This document shows, piece by piece, positions 32,513 to 43,496 of a DNA stretch of 64,000 bases (positions are counted from its first letter, which is position 1; every line of letters starts with the position of its first letter). The notes under the pieces were generated by a model. It had not been told where the DNA came from. It saw only the letters and a list, made by a program, of their open reading frames with translations, and searched no databases. Source of the stretch: Impatiens glandulifera (Eukaryota > Streptophyta > Magnoliopsida > Ericales > Balsaminaceae); the NCBI RefSeq assembly GCF_907164915.1, contig NC_061868.1:25415819-25479818 (forward strand), in the 5' to 3' direction. The translations under genes were made by a program, and so were the position numbers.

Positions 32513-33535
32513 TTATTCCTCATTTGCCATGAGGCATGTGAGTTCATCATCACTGTCACTGTGAGCCCATAGACTTCCTCCATCATCGGCTATCAGTGCT
32601 TTCTGAACCTCACTTCCTTCACCGGTTTGTTGATATTTATTTTGGTTATTTTGGTAGTCCGGTTTCCGGTCATCCCTCCTCGGTTTTCTGCATTCCCACT
32701 TGAAATGTCCCAAACAGTTGCAGTTATAACACCTTATATTGGATTTATCACCATAGTTGTAGTTTGTTGGTTGGCTTCTTTTCATGAACCTCCCAAACTT
32801 CTGTGCAAGCATTGCCATGGAATCCTCAGTGAACTGTTCGACGGTTCTGATCGGTGCAGGGGCAGGTGCAAGTGTAGGTGGTTCTATGGATGTGATTAGT
32901 GCTCTGGTTGAGGTTGAGGCTGAGACTTCTTCTTCAGTCCTGGATCTCATTTCAAACTCATACGCCTTAAGGTCTTCGAATATATCGTGTAGCTTCATCT
33001 TACCTAGGCAGTTTGATTCCCTCATCACTATTGTATTTATGTCCCATGTACTTGGAAGAGATCTTAGAGCTTTCATGATGACCTCCTTGTTGTCATACCT
33101 CTTGCCAAGAGTTGCTAGCTCATCTAACACACCAGTGAACCGATCACTGTACTCTTTCATTGTTTCTCCCGGTTTCATCTTGATGCTTTCAAATTTCTGA
33201 GTAGCTACCATCACCTTGTTTTCCTTTGTTCTTTCATTTCCCTCAAAGATTTGAATAACCGTGTCCCATGTCTCCTTCGCGGTTTTGCAGTCTCTGATCT
33301 TGCAGTATGTGTTTCTGTCCACACTGTTGGAGATCCGGTTTCTAGCATGGTTATCTAGGTTATTTCTTCTTCTATCTTCAGATGTCCATTCCTTTCTGTC
33401 CTTATCAATGATAATCGGTCCTTCGGCCAGAATGGACTCCATCTCATCATCCAAGGTGATTAAGTGCAGGTGCATGCGTGCCTTCCAGTTGACAAAATCA
33501 TCACCTTCTAGCATTGGAGGCCTATCGAACGACAT
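32513..33535 (-). CDS. Sirevirus-like Gag (ends at a stop within gag-pol)
   Basis: The ATG at 33535 is 26 bp past the primer site and opens 340 codons. Residues 1-200 are the copia gag (UBN2-type) domain with WKARMHLHL near the N-terminus, TAKETWDTVIQIFEG, and MKEYSDRFTGVLDELATLG. A zinc knuckle CYNCNCLGHFKWEC (CX2CX4HX4C) is at about residues 268-281. The frame stops at TAA 32515-32513, after which the same frame continues into the linker. In copia elements Gag forms the particle and binds RNA. Whether this stop is a mutation or separates gag from pol cannot be decided, but related elements usually have one long frame, so mutation is likelier. Confidence 0.85.
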   Translation of the reverse strand: MSFDRPPMLEGDDFVNWKARMHLHLITLDDEMESILAEGPIIIDKDRKEWTSEDRRRNNLDNHARNRISNSVDRNTYCKIRDCKTAKETWDTVIQIFEGNERTKENKVMVATQKFESIKMKPGETMKEYSDRFTGVLDELATLGKRYDNKEVIMKALRSLPSTWDINTIVMRESNCLGKMKLHDIFEDLKAYEFEMRSRTEEEVSASTSTRALITSIEPPTLAPAPAPIRTVEQFTEDSMAMLAQKFGRFMKRSQPTNYNYGDKSNIRCYNCNCLGHFKWECRKPRRDDRKPDYQNNQNKYQQTGEGSEVQKALIADDGGSLWAHSDSDDELTCLMANEE

Positions 33536-33560
33536 GCTTGCTTAAGTATTGAAACTAACT

Positions 33561-33572
33561 GCTCTGATACCA
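33561..33572 (-). promoter_or_regulatory. Primer binding site (tRNA-Met type)
   Basis: The minus strand reads TGGTATCAGAGC two bases inside the 5' LTR, complementary to the 3' end of plant initiator tRNA-Met as in most copia elements. It fixes the element's orientation. Confidence 0.95.
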
Positions 33573-33574
33573 AT

Positions 33575-34885
33575 TGTTAGGATCTAGGTCGCCGCTGGAG
33601 GACCGGGGTTGGACCGGTTTAGCGGGTCTCACTCAAAGGGTGGTGATTAATTCTATTAGAGATTAACACCGGGGTTTCAATACTACACAAACTGTCACAA
33701 ACCCTTGAACTAGGTTCAAGCGCGGAAGAGGTTTGTTTCAGGTTGAAGCAGCACACTTGTGTGATAGGCGAAACCGGTTTTGGATGATATAGGTTTGAAA
33801 ATTGATGGGTCGGTTTTTGTAACCTGGTGGTTCGGTTTGGATAGAGTCAAGTAGGTTAGAGCGGTGTAGGTAAGTTAGTGCAGGTCGGTTATAAACAAGA
33901 GCCGGCAGAAAAAAAATAACAAGACAGGTTTTATGGATGTTCGGAGATAAAACTCCTACGTCACCCCTTCCTCTCGAAACCGCGAGAAGGATATTCACTA
34001 AGGAATACAAATACAATCCGACCGAGACTTATTTCCTGCTCGATAACACCCTTACAATTTACACCGAAATTGTAAAATACACACTTCAACTTTAGCACTT
34101 ATGCTTTCTAGAGAGATAACACACTCTTATCACTTGTAAATGAATTGCTCGCTGTGTCACTTGTGTCCCGTATATTGTCTCATTTACTCTTCCTCAGCTG
34201 CTCCTTTTATAGGTGAAATATGCCAACGGTCATATTTCACTTCCTTGAATCTGATTGGCTGAGCAGAGGTTCAGTGATTCAGACTATGCGGTCATCTTTT
34301 CAGACCTGGCGGTCATCTGTTCAGACCTGGCGGTCAACTCTGCAGACTTTGCAGTCTGTTCTTCCGGTGTGTAAGACAAACCTGCTAGGTTTGTCTTTTA
34401 CTCAATGTGGTAACTGTTGGCTAGACAGTTGTCTGTACTTGGAAGATTGCCTCTGATTTATCCTGAAAGTAGAAAGATCCTGTAGGACTATCTTCTGCAG
34501 CCTGCATACTTTCCTCAAACTTGTATGAATATGGAAATGTTCAGTCTGTTCCTTTGGTATCATTCTCAACAGATACCCAAAGTGGCTTCTTGTGTTGGTT
34601 GGTCATTTGGCTTTTCACCGGATGGCTTCCGGTGTAGTCGGTTTAACCGGACAGCTTCCGGTTATTCCTTTGTCTTGTGACTAATCGGCTGTGTGGTGTT
34701 TCCGGTTTTTAGCTTTGGTCGATCCTTTCTTTGTGCGGTCATGTTCCGAATGTCCCTGGTCGGTTTACTGTCTTGACCGGTGAATCTTCTTAACCGGTCC
34801 GTTTTGTTTGGCCGGTCCGGTTCCTTTGTTCCTGCATGGAAGGTTTATTTGTTAAGTTCTGTGAACCGGTCCAATTTTATCTAAC
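33575..34885 (-). repeat. 5' LTR of Sirevirus-like element
   Basis: It matches the LTR at 21159-22471 over its whole length with scattered substitutions and one-base indels. The TATA box is at 34211-34205 (CTATAAAAGGAGC on the minus strand). At the outer edge the expected terminal ...CTAACA plus acaac target duplication is shortened to ctaac followed directly by catcgg. Confidence 0.93.
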
Positions 34886-37437
34886 CATCGGATGAGCGAC
34901 CAAACATCATTCAACAAACAACAACAGATCACTATAAAAAATCTAAGTGCTTTCGTGCATCACTAGATCAATTAACACGCGCCTCAACATCGTTCCCCGA
35001 ACAGGAAAATAACGTCCGAGAGCTAACGGATGGAGACAGAACACTACGTCCAGACACGCATTGTCTCAAAATGATGACGCTTCAGCTCGAGCTTGTCTTC
35101 TTCCTCGCGACGAGTTGGATGAACATTGACCAAAACTTTTGATTTTTCAAAAGTGGAACTCGGCCGATACTCAATCAAATGGAGTGATTCAAAGGTTGAA
35201 ATGATCACCCTAATATAGTGACTATTTCTCCTACGATCATAGGCGCACCCATGGCCTAATTGAATGAGAATGATCAAATATACACAAAAGTCATAAATAG
35301 TCTTAACATGTTCATATTTTGTTTGATCTTAACATGTATAAGGAAGCTATTGGTAAACTTCTTATACTAGATTTAACCTTAAAAATCGAAATCCCATTTT
35401 TTACTCAAGAATTGCTCGAATCAAATTGAACCTCTTCCCGATTGATTAATATATCGGGATGATATTAAAAATGATCAATGAGAGTAGTGAAAGCTTTTCA
35501 TGACTTCAGATTGAAAGATGGAAGCTCCATCCAAAACTTGCAAACCTATAGTGTTTTTTTGGCGTCCGACCGAGAAATCTTGACCCCAACCGAGAAATCT
35601 CACGATCGACCAAAGAACCAACATGCGCGACCAAGATCTTAGCCTCCATGTTGACCGAGTGCCCAAACCTGTTGACCCGGTTTCCTACCCAATTCGTGAC
35701 TCGGACACTTGCCTTAGGGGTTGGGGATTTTAATTTTCATTGTTTTTTAACAATTATAAACTCTAAACTATTTTTTTAAAATTCGAAAAAATATAAAAAT
35801 ATTTTTAAATATTATCACAATTTTTTTAATAAAGGTATGTTTGAATTTATTTTTAAATTCTGACACTCATTCTTATATTTTTCTACTACTTTCCTCGACA
35901 ATTCTCGACATCAATTTCAAGTACTACAATTTAAATATTATTTTATAATTTTAAATTCAAGAAAACTCATAATACATATCTAGAATTTAAAAATTAATTA
36001 GTTAAATAAAACGTAATAAAATCAAACTTTCAAACAAATATCTAAAATTTTATGAATTAGAGACCGTCTTTCACAGGTACAGAAGATATAGCGCTATAGC
36101 CTTTTCTCGAGTATCACAAAATATCGAACTCAACAAATCTCTGATAAAATTACGTTTATACACGTATAAAAATATTTGTATACAACACTTTTAATGAAAT
36201 AAATAATCTTTTATAATTAATTATTTTTAATTAATTTAAAATAAAGATTTTTTTTAATTAAATTTTAATTTGATTATTTTAAATTTAAAAAATTATTCAA
36301 AATTTAATCAAAAATTAATTATTATTATAATTAATTTTAAAATTCCATAAATATATTTTTATAAATTTTTAAATAAAAGATTTTAGATATACAAATCGAG
36401 GTTAAATAATTTTCCAAAATAAAGCCTTCTACAAAAACTCTCCAAAAATGAAAGAATTTTCGGGTGTTACAATTAGAAAAAAAAAAAATTAAGCTCATAG
36501 TTTAATCAGTATTAATTAAAAATATTTATATATTTTTATCATTATATTACATTTTTCTAATATATATCATACACAAAATCATAAAACATATACAATTCAT
36601 ATCATTTTTTTTTTTATAATTTAAACAAAAATAACAGATCTATACAATTATATTATATAACTTGTACCTCATATCAAACACCTCATAAAGTTAAGAGAAA
36701 GTTGTCTTTCAATCGTGATTTTTTAATAAGTTGTGTAATAAGGTCAAATTAATCATCTATTTTTTAAAATATTAACTATTATGTTAACTTTGTTATCTTC
36801 GCCCAATTGACTTTTTTTTCTAACAATATTTTGTACTCATATCTTGACATTGATATCATAAAAAAGTCAAACAATGAGAGCCAAAATTACTCAAGAAACT
36901 TTGAAATAGTAAAAAAATGAGTAAGATTCCATAAAAAATAGATCAAACTATAAGGAAAATGAAGCAAAGGAATCTGATAGCTAGTTATTAGCTACAAACA
37001 ACTTCACAAGCCTCATCACATTGAGGATACATAATTTTTTTCAAGTTTGTTCTAATCCAAAAACAAAATTATGTTCATTAAGAAGTCATTTTGAGGGAGT
37101 CTTTTTTTTTGGGTTTTTTCTTAAATAAAACCTTGTTTGATAAATTATAAATAAAACAGTTTACTGAGATTAATATATCAAAACACCCTATTATTTTTCA
37201 CTAACTTCTTTTTTTAGGTTAATAAAAGATAATTTTAATAAATAAAAAGAGTGATAAGATTGATGAAATGATGATTAGATTTTAAGTAAAAATGCTTAAA
37301 AAAACTCAAAAATCAAACAAGTTTCTCTAAGTGAAGTAAAAAATGGAGTTATTCCATTGAAACTTTAAGATAAGTACAACAAATACAAATCTATGAAACA
37401 TACTTATAAATGGAATCGCAATAATTTGCTATTTGCT
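34886..37437. other. Non-coding spacer of unit A
   Basis: No gene was recognised. 34886-35300 and 35640-35720 resemble non-coding parts of decayed LTR elements (cgttccccgaacagg, gtgactcggacac). A low-complexity A/T region follows, including a block at about 36540-36690 with the tataacttgtacctcatatcaaacacc pattern of the PIF/Harbinger-like family. It is collinear with 46691-49330 of B; about 600 bp of B is missing here near 35310. Confidence 0.5.
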
Positions 37438-38782
37438 TCAGAAAGTGAGGAGTTTCTTTTCCACAAGGCTTTCAATTGTATCCTTTACACTCACCTCCAA
37501 AGGAAGAAAATTAACTCCCAAACTCTTTGCCTTTTCCTTGCTTACATTATACAATGGTGGCTTCGGCTTCATCTCATCCTCCTCCCTGATCCATTGATAA
37601 GGAGCACAACCCCATCAAATAACCGAAAAAAAACAAATAAAACTGTTTCCTTTTTCTTTTACCTAATTGTATTTGTCAAATTAAGAGCAGGGTAAAGTTG
37701 TCTCAAAATCTTGACAACCTCGGAGGAATATGCGACAGTTCCCACCATCAAGTACCTCCCCTTAGCCGAAGAAACTTCAAACGCTTTAATATGAGCAAAC
37801 GCCACATCTCTAACATCCACATATCGATATCTTCCGTCAGAGAAAAAGTCATGTCCTGCTCAATAACTTGCTTAAATCAATCAATGTTAGAAGATATGAA
37901 GAACTGTGTTTGTTGATTCATTCATATGAGCAGATATAATGACCTGTTTTTATGAGGTTGGGAATAGCCTCACTGGTTACATTCAAATTTGGCTGTAAAA
38001 GAGGACCTATAACAAATCCAGGATGGATTGTAATCAAATCCATCCCATTTTCTTCACCAAATTTCCAAGCAGCTTCTTCAGCTAAAGTTTTTGAAACCAT
38101 ATACCACATCTGTAATTAAACATAATAATTAATCTATAGCTTCTTATCTCATTTAATAACATCTTACTATATTTAGCCAAACCTTTATTTGTTGACAATA
38201 AGCTGCATCAGAAAACCAAGTCTCATCAACTACAACATCAGCATTCAAAGGTTTTCCATTGAAAATAACAGAAGCCATTGATGATGTTATAACTACCCTT
38301 TTGATAGATGGGACTTTAGAACAGGAATTGAGAACATTAAGTGTTCCTTTTACGGCAGGATCAATCAATTCTAAGTTTGGGTCATCGACTGACATAAGAA
38401 CAGGAGATGCTGTATGAAAGACACAATCACAACCTTGGACAGCAGTATCGAAAGATCCTTCATCAATTAGGTTTGCTTCAAAGAGTTTAAGTCTTTCCTT
38501 TGCTCCATCTAGTGCTAGTAAATGTTCTGTCTTCTTTGGGTCATCTTATATAAGAGTAAGATCGATCAACATGACAATTGACAAACAAATGAACACAGTT
38601 TCGATTTTCTAGATTGTCAATTTTGAGATTAACATGCATCGATTGAAAGAAAGAAAATACTCACGAAGACTTCGGACGGTGCCTTTGACGGTATAGCGAC
38701 GGTCCAACAGCAGCTTCACCAGCCATGAAGCAATGAATCCCGACGCCCCTGTTACGCACACCACTTTCCCTTCTCCGCTCAT
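37438..38782 (-). CDS. Cinnamoyl-CoA reductase-like / cinnamyl-alcohol-dehydrogenase-like NAD(P)H reductase, copy A
   Basis: Five exons are inferred: 38782-38665, 38544-38183, 38109-37944, 37855-37663 and 37585-37438. All junctions are GT/AG, and 328 aa result. Exon 1 has the NAD(P)-binding [17 protein letters not shown] motif (residues about 9-25). Exon 2 has HTASP and the catalytic-serine context VVITSSMAS. Exon 3 has [10 protein letters not shown] with the YxxxK dyad and VIGPLLQP. Exon 4 has [16 protein letters not shown], and exon 5 ends [18 protein letters not shown]. It is an extended short-chain dehydrogenase of the CCR/DFR superfamily, size normal. The true CCR signature NWYCYGK is replaced by MWYMVSK, so it belongs with the CCR-like reductases of uncertain aldehyde or ketone substrate, not proven lignin CCR. 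A minus-strand TATATAAG at 38875-38868 and a (GA)n leader precede the ATG. No disabling change is seen. Confidence 0.9.
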
Positions 38783-39164
38783 TCTCTCTCTCACTCTCTC
38801 TCTCTCTCTCTATACAGTCAAGTATGAACCGATAAGAACAAGTGAAAGAGAAATCTTTCCTTCACATCTTATATAATATATCAAATTTGTAAGGATAAAA
38901 ATGATAAGGGATGTAATTTTTTCAATTTCACTCAAAGATTCTTAACAGCTAAGATAAATAAATTATGTGGTCGTCTTTAATAAAATATGGTATGTTCGAA
39001 AAGAAATCACAAACATGACCATATGATCGGAAAAAAAACTCGCAAACATGACAATGTTTTGGAAAAAAAACTTCTGAACATGGAAATGTTCGTGACAAAA
39101 ATCTTCTAAACATATTTATTTTTCATAAAAAATAATTTTTTTTCTTTCCTCTGTATATGTTGCC
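38783..39164 (-). promoter_or_regulatory. Promoter of reductase copy A and boundary minisatellite
   Basis: The minus-strand TATA box (TATATAAG) at 38875-38868 is followed by a leader with a (GA)n run at 38783-38812. Upstream, 38985-39125 holds degenerate repeats around gaacatg-n-catgttc (for example ctgaacatggaaatgttcg). The better copy of these repeats is at 51280-51535, at the same place in unit B. Confidence 0.6.
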
Positions 39165-40610
39165 GCTCACATCGGATTCGTGTTCAGTTTTCGTTATAAT
39201 TTTATTGTCGAAATAATTTTTCGACTTTAAAAATTTTATTTTAAAAATAATAATAATAAAAAATCTTTATTTATTTAGAAATAACAGAATTATGCAAATT
39301 TTAATTCAGTAATTTTAGTAAAACTTTTATCATTTTTGATAAACATAAATATGAAAAAAAAAAATTTAAAAATTCTATATAAAAAAACAATTATTTTCTG
39401 TCTTTTATTTTACAATTATTTATTGGATGGAGTTGCCGTCCTACATCACGATGATATTAAAGTTTCATGAGAAGACAAAATTTATTAAAATAGGGACACG
39501 AAGAAAACATGTTTTTGTTAAACAAAAATCAAAACAGGAAAGAAAAAAGAAAAGCATCACTGAGTAATATTTGTGCTAACATTTAGAATGTAATAATTAA
39601 AAAATTTGAAATCTTTATTTAAAATATTTTTATTGTATTTATTAAAACTAAAAATTAAGGGGTTGTTCGAATTTGAGTTATCCAAATAACCGAAAAATAA
39701 CGATGGATGATAATTTGAAAAGGTAATTTTTTTTTTAAATGACTTAAAGGGTATTAATATATAATTATAAAATAAAAAATAATAATTTAAAATATATGAT
39801 ATTTTAGTATTTTTGTTTTGTTAATGAATTAAATAATGTGATAAAGGAGAAAGAAAATGATATGATGGTTTTAGGTTATGGTTATTTAAATAACCCTAGG
39901 AGAACAATAAAATTATGAAAAATAAAATTAAGTGTGAATGGATTAATTTATTAAAATATAAATATTAAATAAACTAAATAAGTTAATAAATATGACCTTT
40001 AAAGTAAGAGTGAATTTAAAAATAAGCTAAAAGAGGTTTTCGAACTCGATAATCGTGCCACATAATTTATATTTCTCTCGAGTCTGTCGAGAAACCAAAA
40101 TGGTAGACTTGACTATAATGCATTTAAAGATGTTTATATAGACTACTTTTGATTTTTTTTAGAGCAGTGACCTAATTAAATCATCGATAAATTAAGAAAG
40201 AAAAATATTTCTCATGTATAAGTGCATTTTAGAGACTTTATTATTGGTTTGGTGTTTGGTTACACGTGAGAATGATATCGATGATATATCTGGTGTGTCT
40301 GTCGATGACGATCTCTACTTTAAATTCTTGACCATTTAAAATAATGTTATTTTACACCTTATTTATTTATTTTATCTTAAAACATGCATATAAGGTGAAT
40401 CAAAGTCTAAACATGTATTTAGTTTTGATATAATCCGTTTTTAAAAATATATATATTGTTATTATAAATCTTAAGTCTAAAATATAATAAAATGAAATAA
40501 AATGTACCTATAGGCTAGTAGTGAATTTCGAAAAAATTTACCTATAAAAAGTAAAACATTAGTTTAAAAATAAAACAAAATCCAAACAAATTCTATTAGA
40601 ATTTTTTTTC
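39165..40610. other. Non-coding start of unit B with MITE
   Basis: Non-coding and collinear with 1433-2560 plus 13719-14063 of A. The Tourist-like MITE starts at 39659 after TAA and ends near 39905. The uninterrupted tttaaaataatg at about 40335-40346 is the empty CACTA target site. No gene is seen. Confidence 0.65.
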
Positions 40611-42681
40611 TTAAAAAGAATATATTTTTTTGTTACATTTTTTTTTTGAGTTAATACAGGTATTTAAAAGCAAAGAAAGGCAAAAATTAAAACAAAAAAT
40701 AAACCAAATTGACGGACGATTTAGGCCGTGATTAGCTTGGAACAGGCTCGTGGACACAGACTGATTGTGGATCGGCCTTGGAATTAACAGAGTGTGCTGG
40801 ACTATCTCATTGTCCACATTTAAATCCTCAAAGGGGTCTTCAATCAGGGGACTATTCATTTTCAAGTCTTCACTATCTAAAGTGTCCCCAACTGCCACCT
40901 TTAGAGGATCTTCCCTATTTACACAACCCTCTGCATTCACTTTCAAGTGTTTTATGTACACTTCTGACTCTGACAGATTCAGGAAACCAGCCTCAAAAAT
41001 AGGCTTAGGATAGATGTTGAGTTTCTCTAACTCGCCTAATAGATATAACAGTTGTTGTGCCATATCTTTAAAAGTTTGAGAGACTTTGGATGTTAACATC
41101 TGTAGACTAAAATCACAATAGTTTATTAGTCTCAAAAACATGAAATTATATACAAATGTAAGTAAATTTGTTCATTCAATACATTTTCTTTGTTCATTGG
41201 ATTATTAAAATTCATTGTCTCGTGTTCAGGTAATTCCAATAAATTAACTAGAATTTGAGTTAATTCCAAATAATTAAATAGAATCTTACGTTCATTTTTA
41301 TTAACTAGTAGGCGTGCCCTGCCCTCCCATGTTCAAAACCACCTACTCCAATTCTAACATGCTAATCTTTGACAACGTGGTGTCATCCCAGCAAGAGATG
41401 ATTGGAAAAGACCTTTGATAAAGATGTCTTACATCATTTACAACAACATCATCTAGGTAGCATAACTGAAAGAAAAGAGAAACATGTTAGTGAATATTTC
41501 ATATCTATAAAACATATACAAGAGACTACTTATAAGTGAATAAAATATCTACCAATAAAAGGGTTAGAGGTCCATCAAAATAGGTTTGTTTATCTTTTGC
41601 ATCATTTGTATTTCATTTTCAGGCACTTTCAACCAATCCTTGTAGTGTGAATTCGCACTAGTTCAGGTTCTTTTTGTTCTCAACATCCATTAAAGATTTG
41701 AGAATTTTGAACCTAAATTAATATAATACTTGTGTAAGTATTCACAAATACAAATAGATATATAATAGATTTGAAAAAAATGTTTACCTAGATCGTGAAT
41801 TTTGAACTGGACATAAAAAGCTGGAGACAACAAAGAAAACGAAGTCAATTTTGAAATCTTTGTCTACACTTGTGTTACTTAATATCTTGGTTATCATAAA
41901 ATTTGTTTCAGGAGATGAAGTTGATTCTTTTACGCTCTATCTGGCCCTCCAAACCCTCAAGAATGAATAATAGTCAGGGTCATGTATGTCCATCCCAATG
42001 GACTCAACTATGTCAATTGGCCCTCTAGGGAGGTTCAGCACGAACTAGACAAGGTCTTCATCGATAAGGATATGATCACCGTTGGCCAATACCAGAGAAC
42101 TCTTCTCGTGGTCAAAAATTCTGACTACGTGTTTCAAAAAATGAACAGGGCACTTGGAGACACCCCATGTAAGAATAGAACTAAACCCGATTTCTTTCAT
42201 AGCTTCCTTTCTCTTCACTAAGTTTTTGAATATGTTGAAAAGGCCACTCGGAGATGATCTTGTTTTAAATACTATTTTTCTTTTTTTGGTTTTGGGGGGA
42301 GTTGATAATTCTTAATTGAGAGATGTAACTATAGCAGTATCAGTAGTTGTAGATGCAAGAATAGAAAATGATTCATCAGTCGATGACTTCGTCTTCGTCT
42401 TCCTCTTCCTTTCATATTGATTCTTTATGACCCTACAACACAAAATTTTCAGTATGAGAAGAAAAATCAGTAATTCACAAATGAAATGAAATAAATTGGT
42501 GTAATAGTAATGAAAATACTAGAAACACAATATAAATCAAAATAAACTACCTCTCTGATTTATTGTCGGCGTTGTCGTTGGATATAAAGACGATTTCGTT
42601 TATGCTGTTACACACCGCCAAGACGAGATCTCGGGCGTTGGATAATTCCATTGGCATGTTTGTGTCTTTGTTTTGTGACAT
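40611..42681 (-). pseudogene. Decayed multi-exon plant gene, unknown family (copy B)
   Basis: Counterpart of 14064-16059. The ATG is at 42681, and exon 1 ends at a good donor (AG/GTAGTT, 42551/42550) that is lost in A. A piece at about 41800-42260 has the same in-frame TAG before the NLPRGPIDI motif. The last piece (40611-41141) carries a one-base deletion near 40805 that changes the C-terminal frame relative to A. Stops shared by both copies predate the duplication; the splice-site and frame changes came later. Family assignment is as uncertain as for copy A. Confidence 0.45.
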
Positions 42682-42854
42682 TTTCGCAAGAAATCTTCGT
42701 AGAGTAGAAGAATAGTACTAGGGTTTCAAAGTTTAAAGATGATCGATGAGAGAGAATGTGAATAGTCTCTTAAGAAAGTGAATAGTGGAATTGTAGCGGA
42801 AATTTTTTTTTTAATCCTTCATTGAGTGATTTTAGCTTCACTTAAATTAACTCC

Positions 42855-43376
42855 TATTAGCGCTTATAAAAACATAAAAGAAGAAAGCTTCACTAGGTTG
42901 CGCTTGTAAAAACAAAAAAGAAGAAAGCTTCACTAGGTTATGCTTATAAAACAGAAAAGAATAAAATTTCACTAGGTTGCGCTTGTAAAAATAGAAAATA
43001 AGAAAGTTTCACTAGGTTGCGCTTATAAAAAATAGAAAAGAAGAAAGCTTCACTAGGTTGCGCTTGTAAAAATAGAAAAGAAGACAACTTCACTAGGTAA
43101 CACTTCATAGTTCACTGGTTAGCACGCTTGTTTCAGCATTTTTAATCCTCCAGTAGGTTATACATACATGAAGAAATAAATATTTTTATACAAACGCTTA
43201 AAAGTCTTTACATTAATGTGTTAGAGGTTTTCCATGAAATTTCTTAAAGGCATATAAACTGAGTGAAGCGAAAGAAGTTTCACTCAATAGCGCCTCTCTT
43301 CATTCTGTTTTACATGGCGAGTGAAGCGAAGGAAGCTTCACTCAATAACGCCTCTCTTTATTCTGTTTTACATGGC
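42855..43376. repeat. Minisatellite and 58-bp tandem duplication (copy B)
   Basis: 42855-43100 holds six or so copies of the roughly 42-bp unit with gcgcttgtaaaaa and gaagaaagcttcactaggtt. 43260-43376 holds the doubled 58-bp gagtgaagcgaa unit. Both arrays are also in A (16225-16480, 16636-16752). Copy order and single-base variants differ between A and B. Confidence 0.7.
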
Positions 43377-43496
43377 GCTTCAGATGAACCCAAAATAAAA
43401 TATGGGTTCCAGTTCTCCCTCTCTTCCTTTCAACCCGATCCCTTATTTATTATTAAAATAATACTGTTGAAATCTGATTGGTCTGGAATAGAGTAA

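Larger units (their letters stand above)
21159..34885 (-). mobile_element. Sirevirus-like Ty1/copia retrotransposon, 13.7 kb
   Basis: Two LTRs of about 1.31 kb (21159-22471 and 33575-34885) flank a minus-strand body. Next to the right (5') LTR is TGGTATCAGAGC, an initiator-tRNA-Met primer site. Next to the left (3') LTR is a purine tract. Order in reading direction: gag (33535), protease, integrase, reverse transcriptase, RNase H (to about 28490), then about 6 kb with three paralogous accessory ORFs. The RT motif QIYVDDIIFGSTD and the extra 3' coding region suit the Sirevirus (SIRE/Maximus) lineage. Gag-pol has several stops and frameshifts. Copy B retains the empty site at 46690/46691. The LTRs differ at about 12 positions in the first 400 bp by hand count, so insertion is not recent. 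Confidence 0.92.
1433..39164. repeat. Segmental duplication, copy A (with insertions)
   Basis: Copy A is collinear with copy B at 39165-51580. Matching landmarks are 1433/39165, 2560/40340, 13719/40340, 16059/42681 (pseudogene start), 21158/46690, 34886/46691 and 38782/50681 (reductase start codons). A differs by three clean insertions (2561-13718, 19183-20303, 21159-34885) and by small indels: about 600 bp of B (about 47105-47715) is missing from A near 35310, and about 270 bp of A (about 35385-35655) is missing from B. Without the insertions A is about 11.7 kb and B about 12.4 kb. The arrangement is a head-to-tail tandem duplication. Confidence 0.9.

Noticed and set aside
37438..38782. Naming the reductase a true cinnamoyl-CoA reductase
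   Set aside because: The NWYCYGK signature is replaced by MWYMVSK; family membership is safe, the substrate is not.
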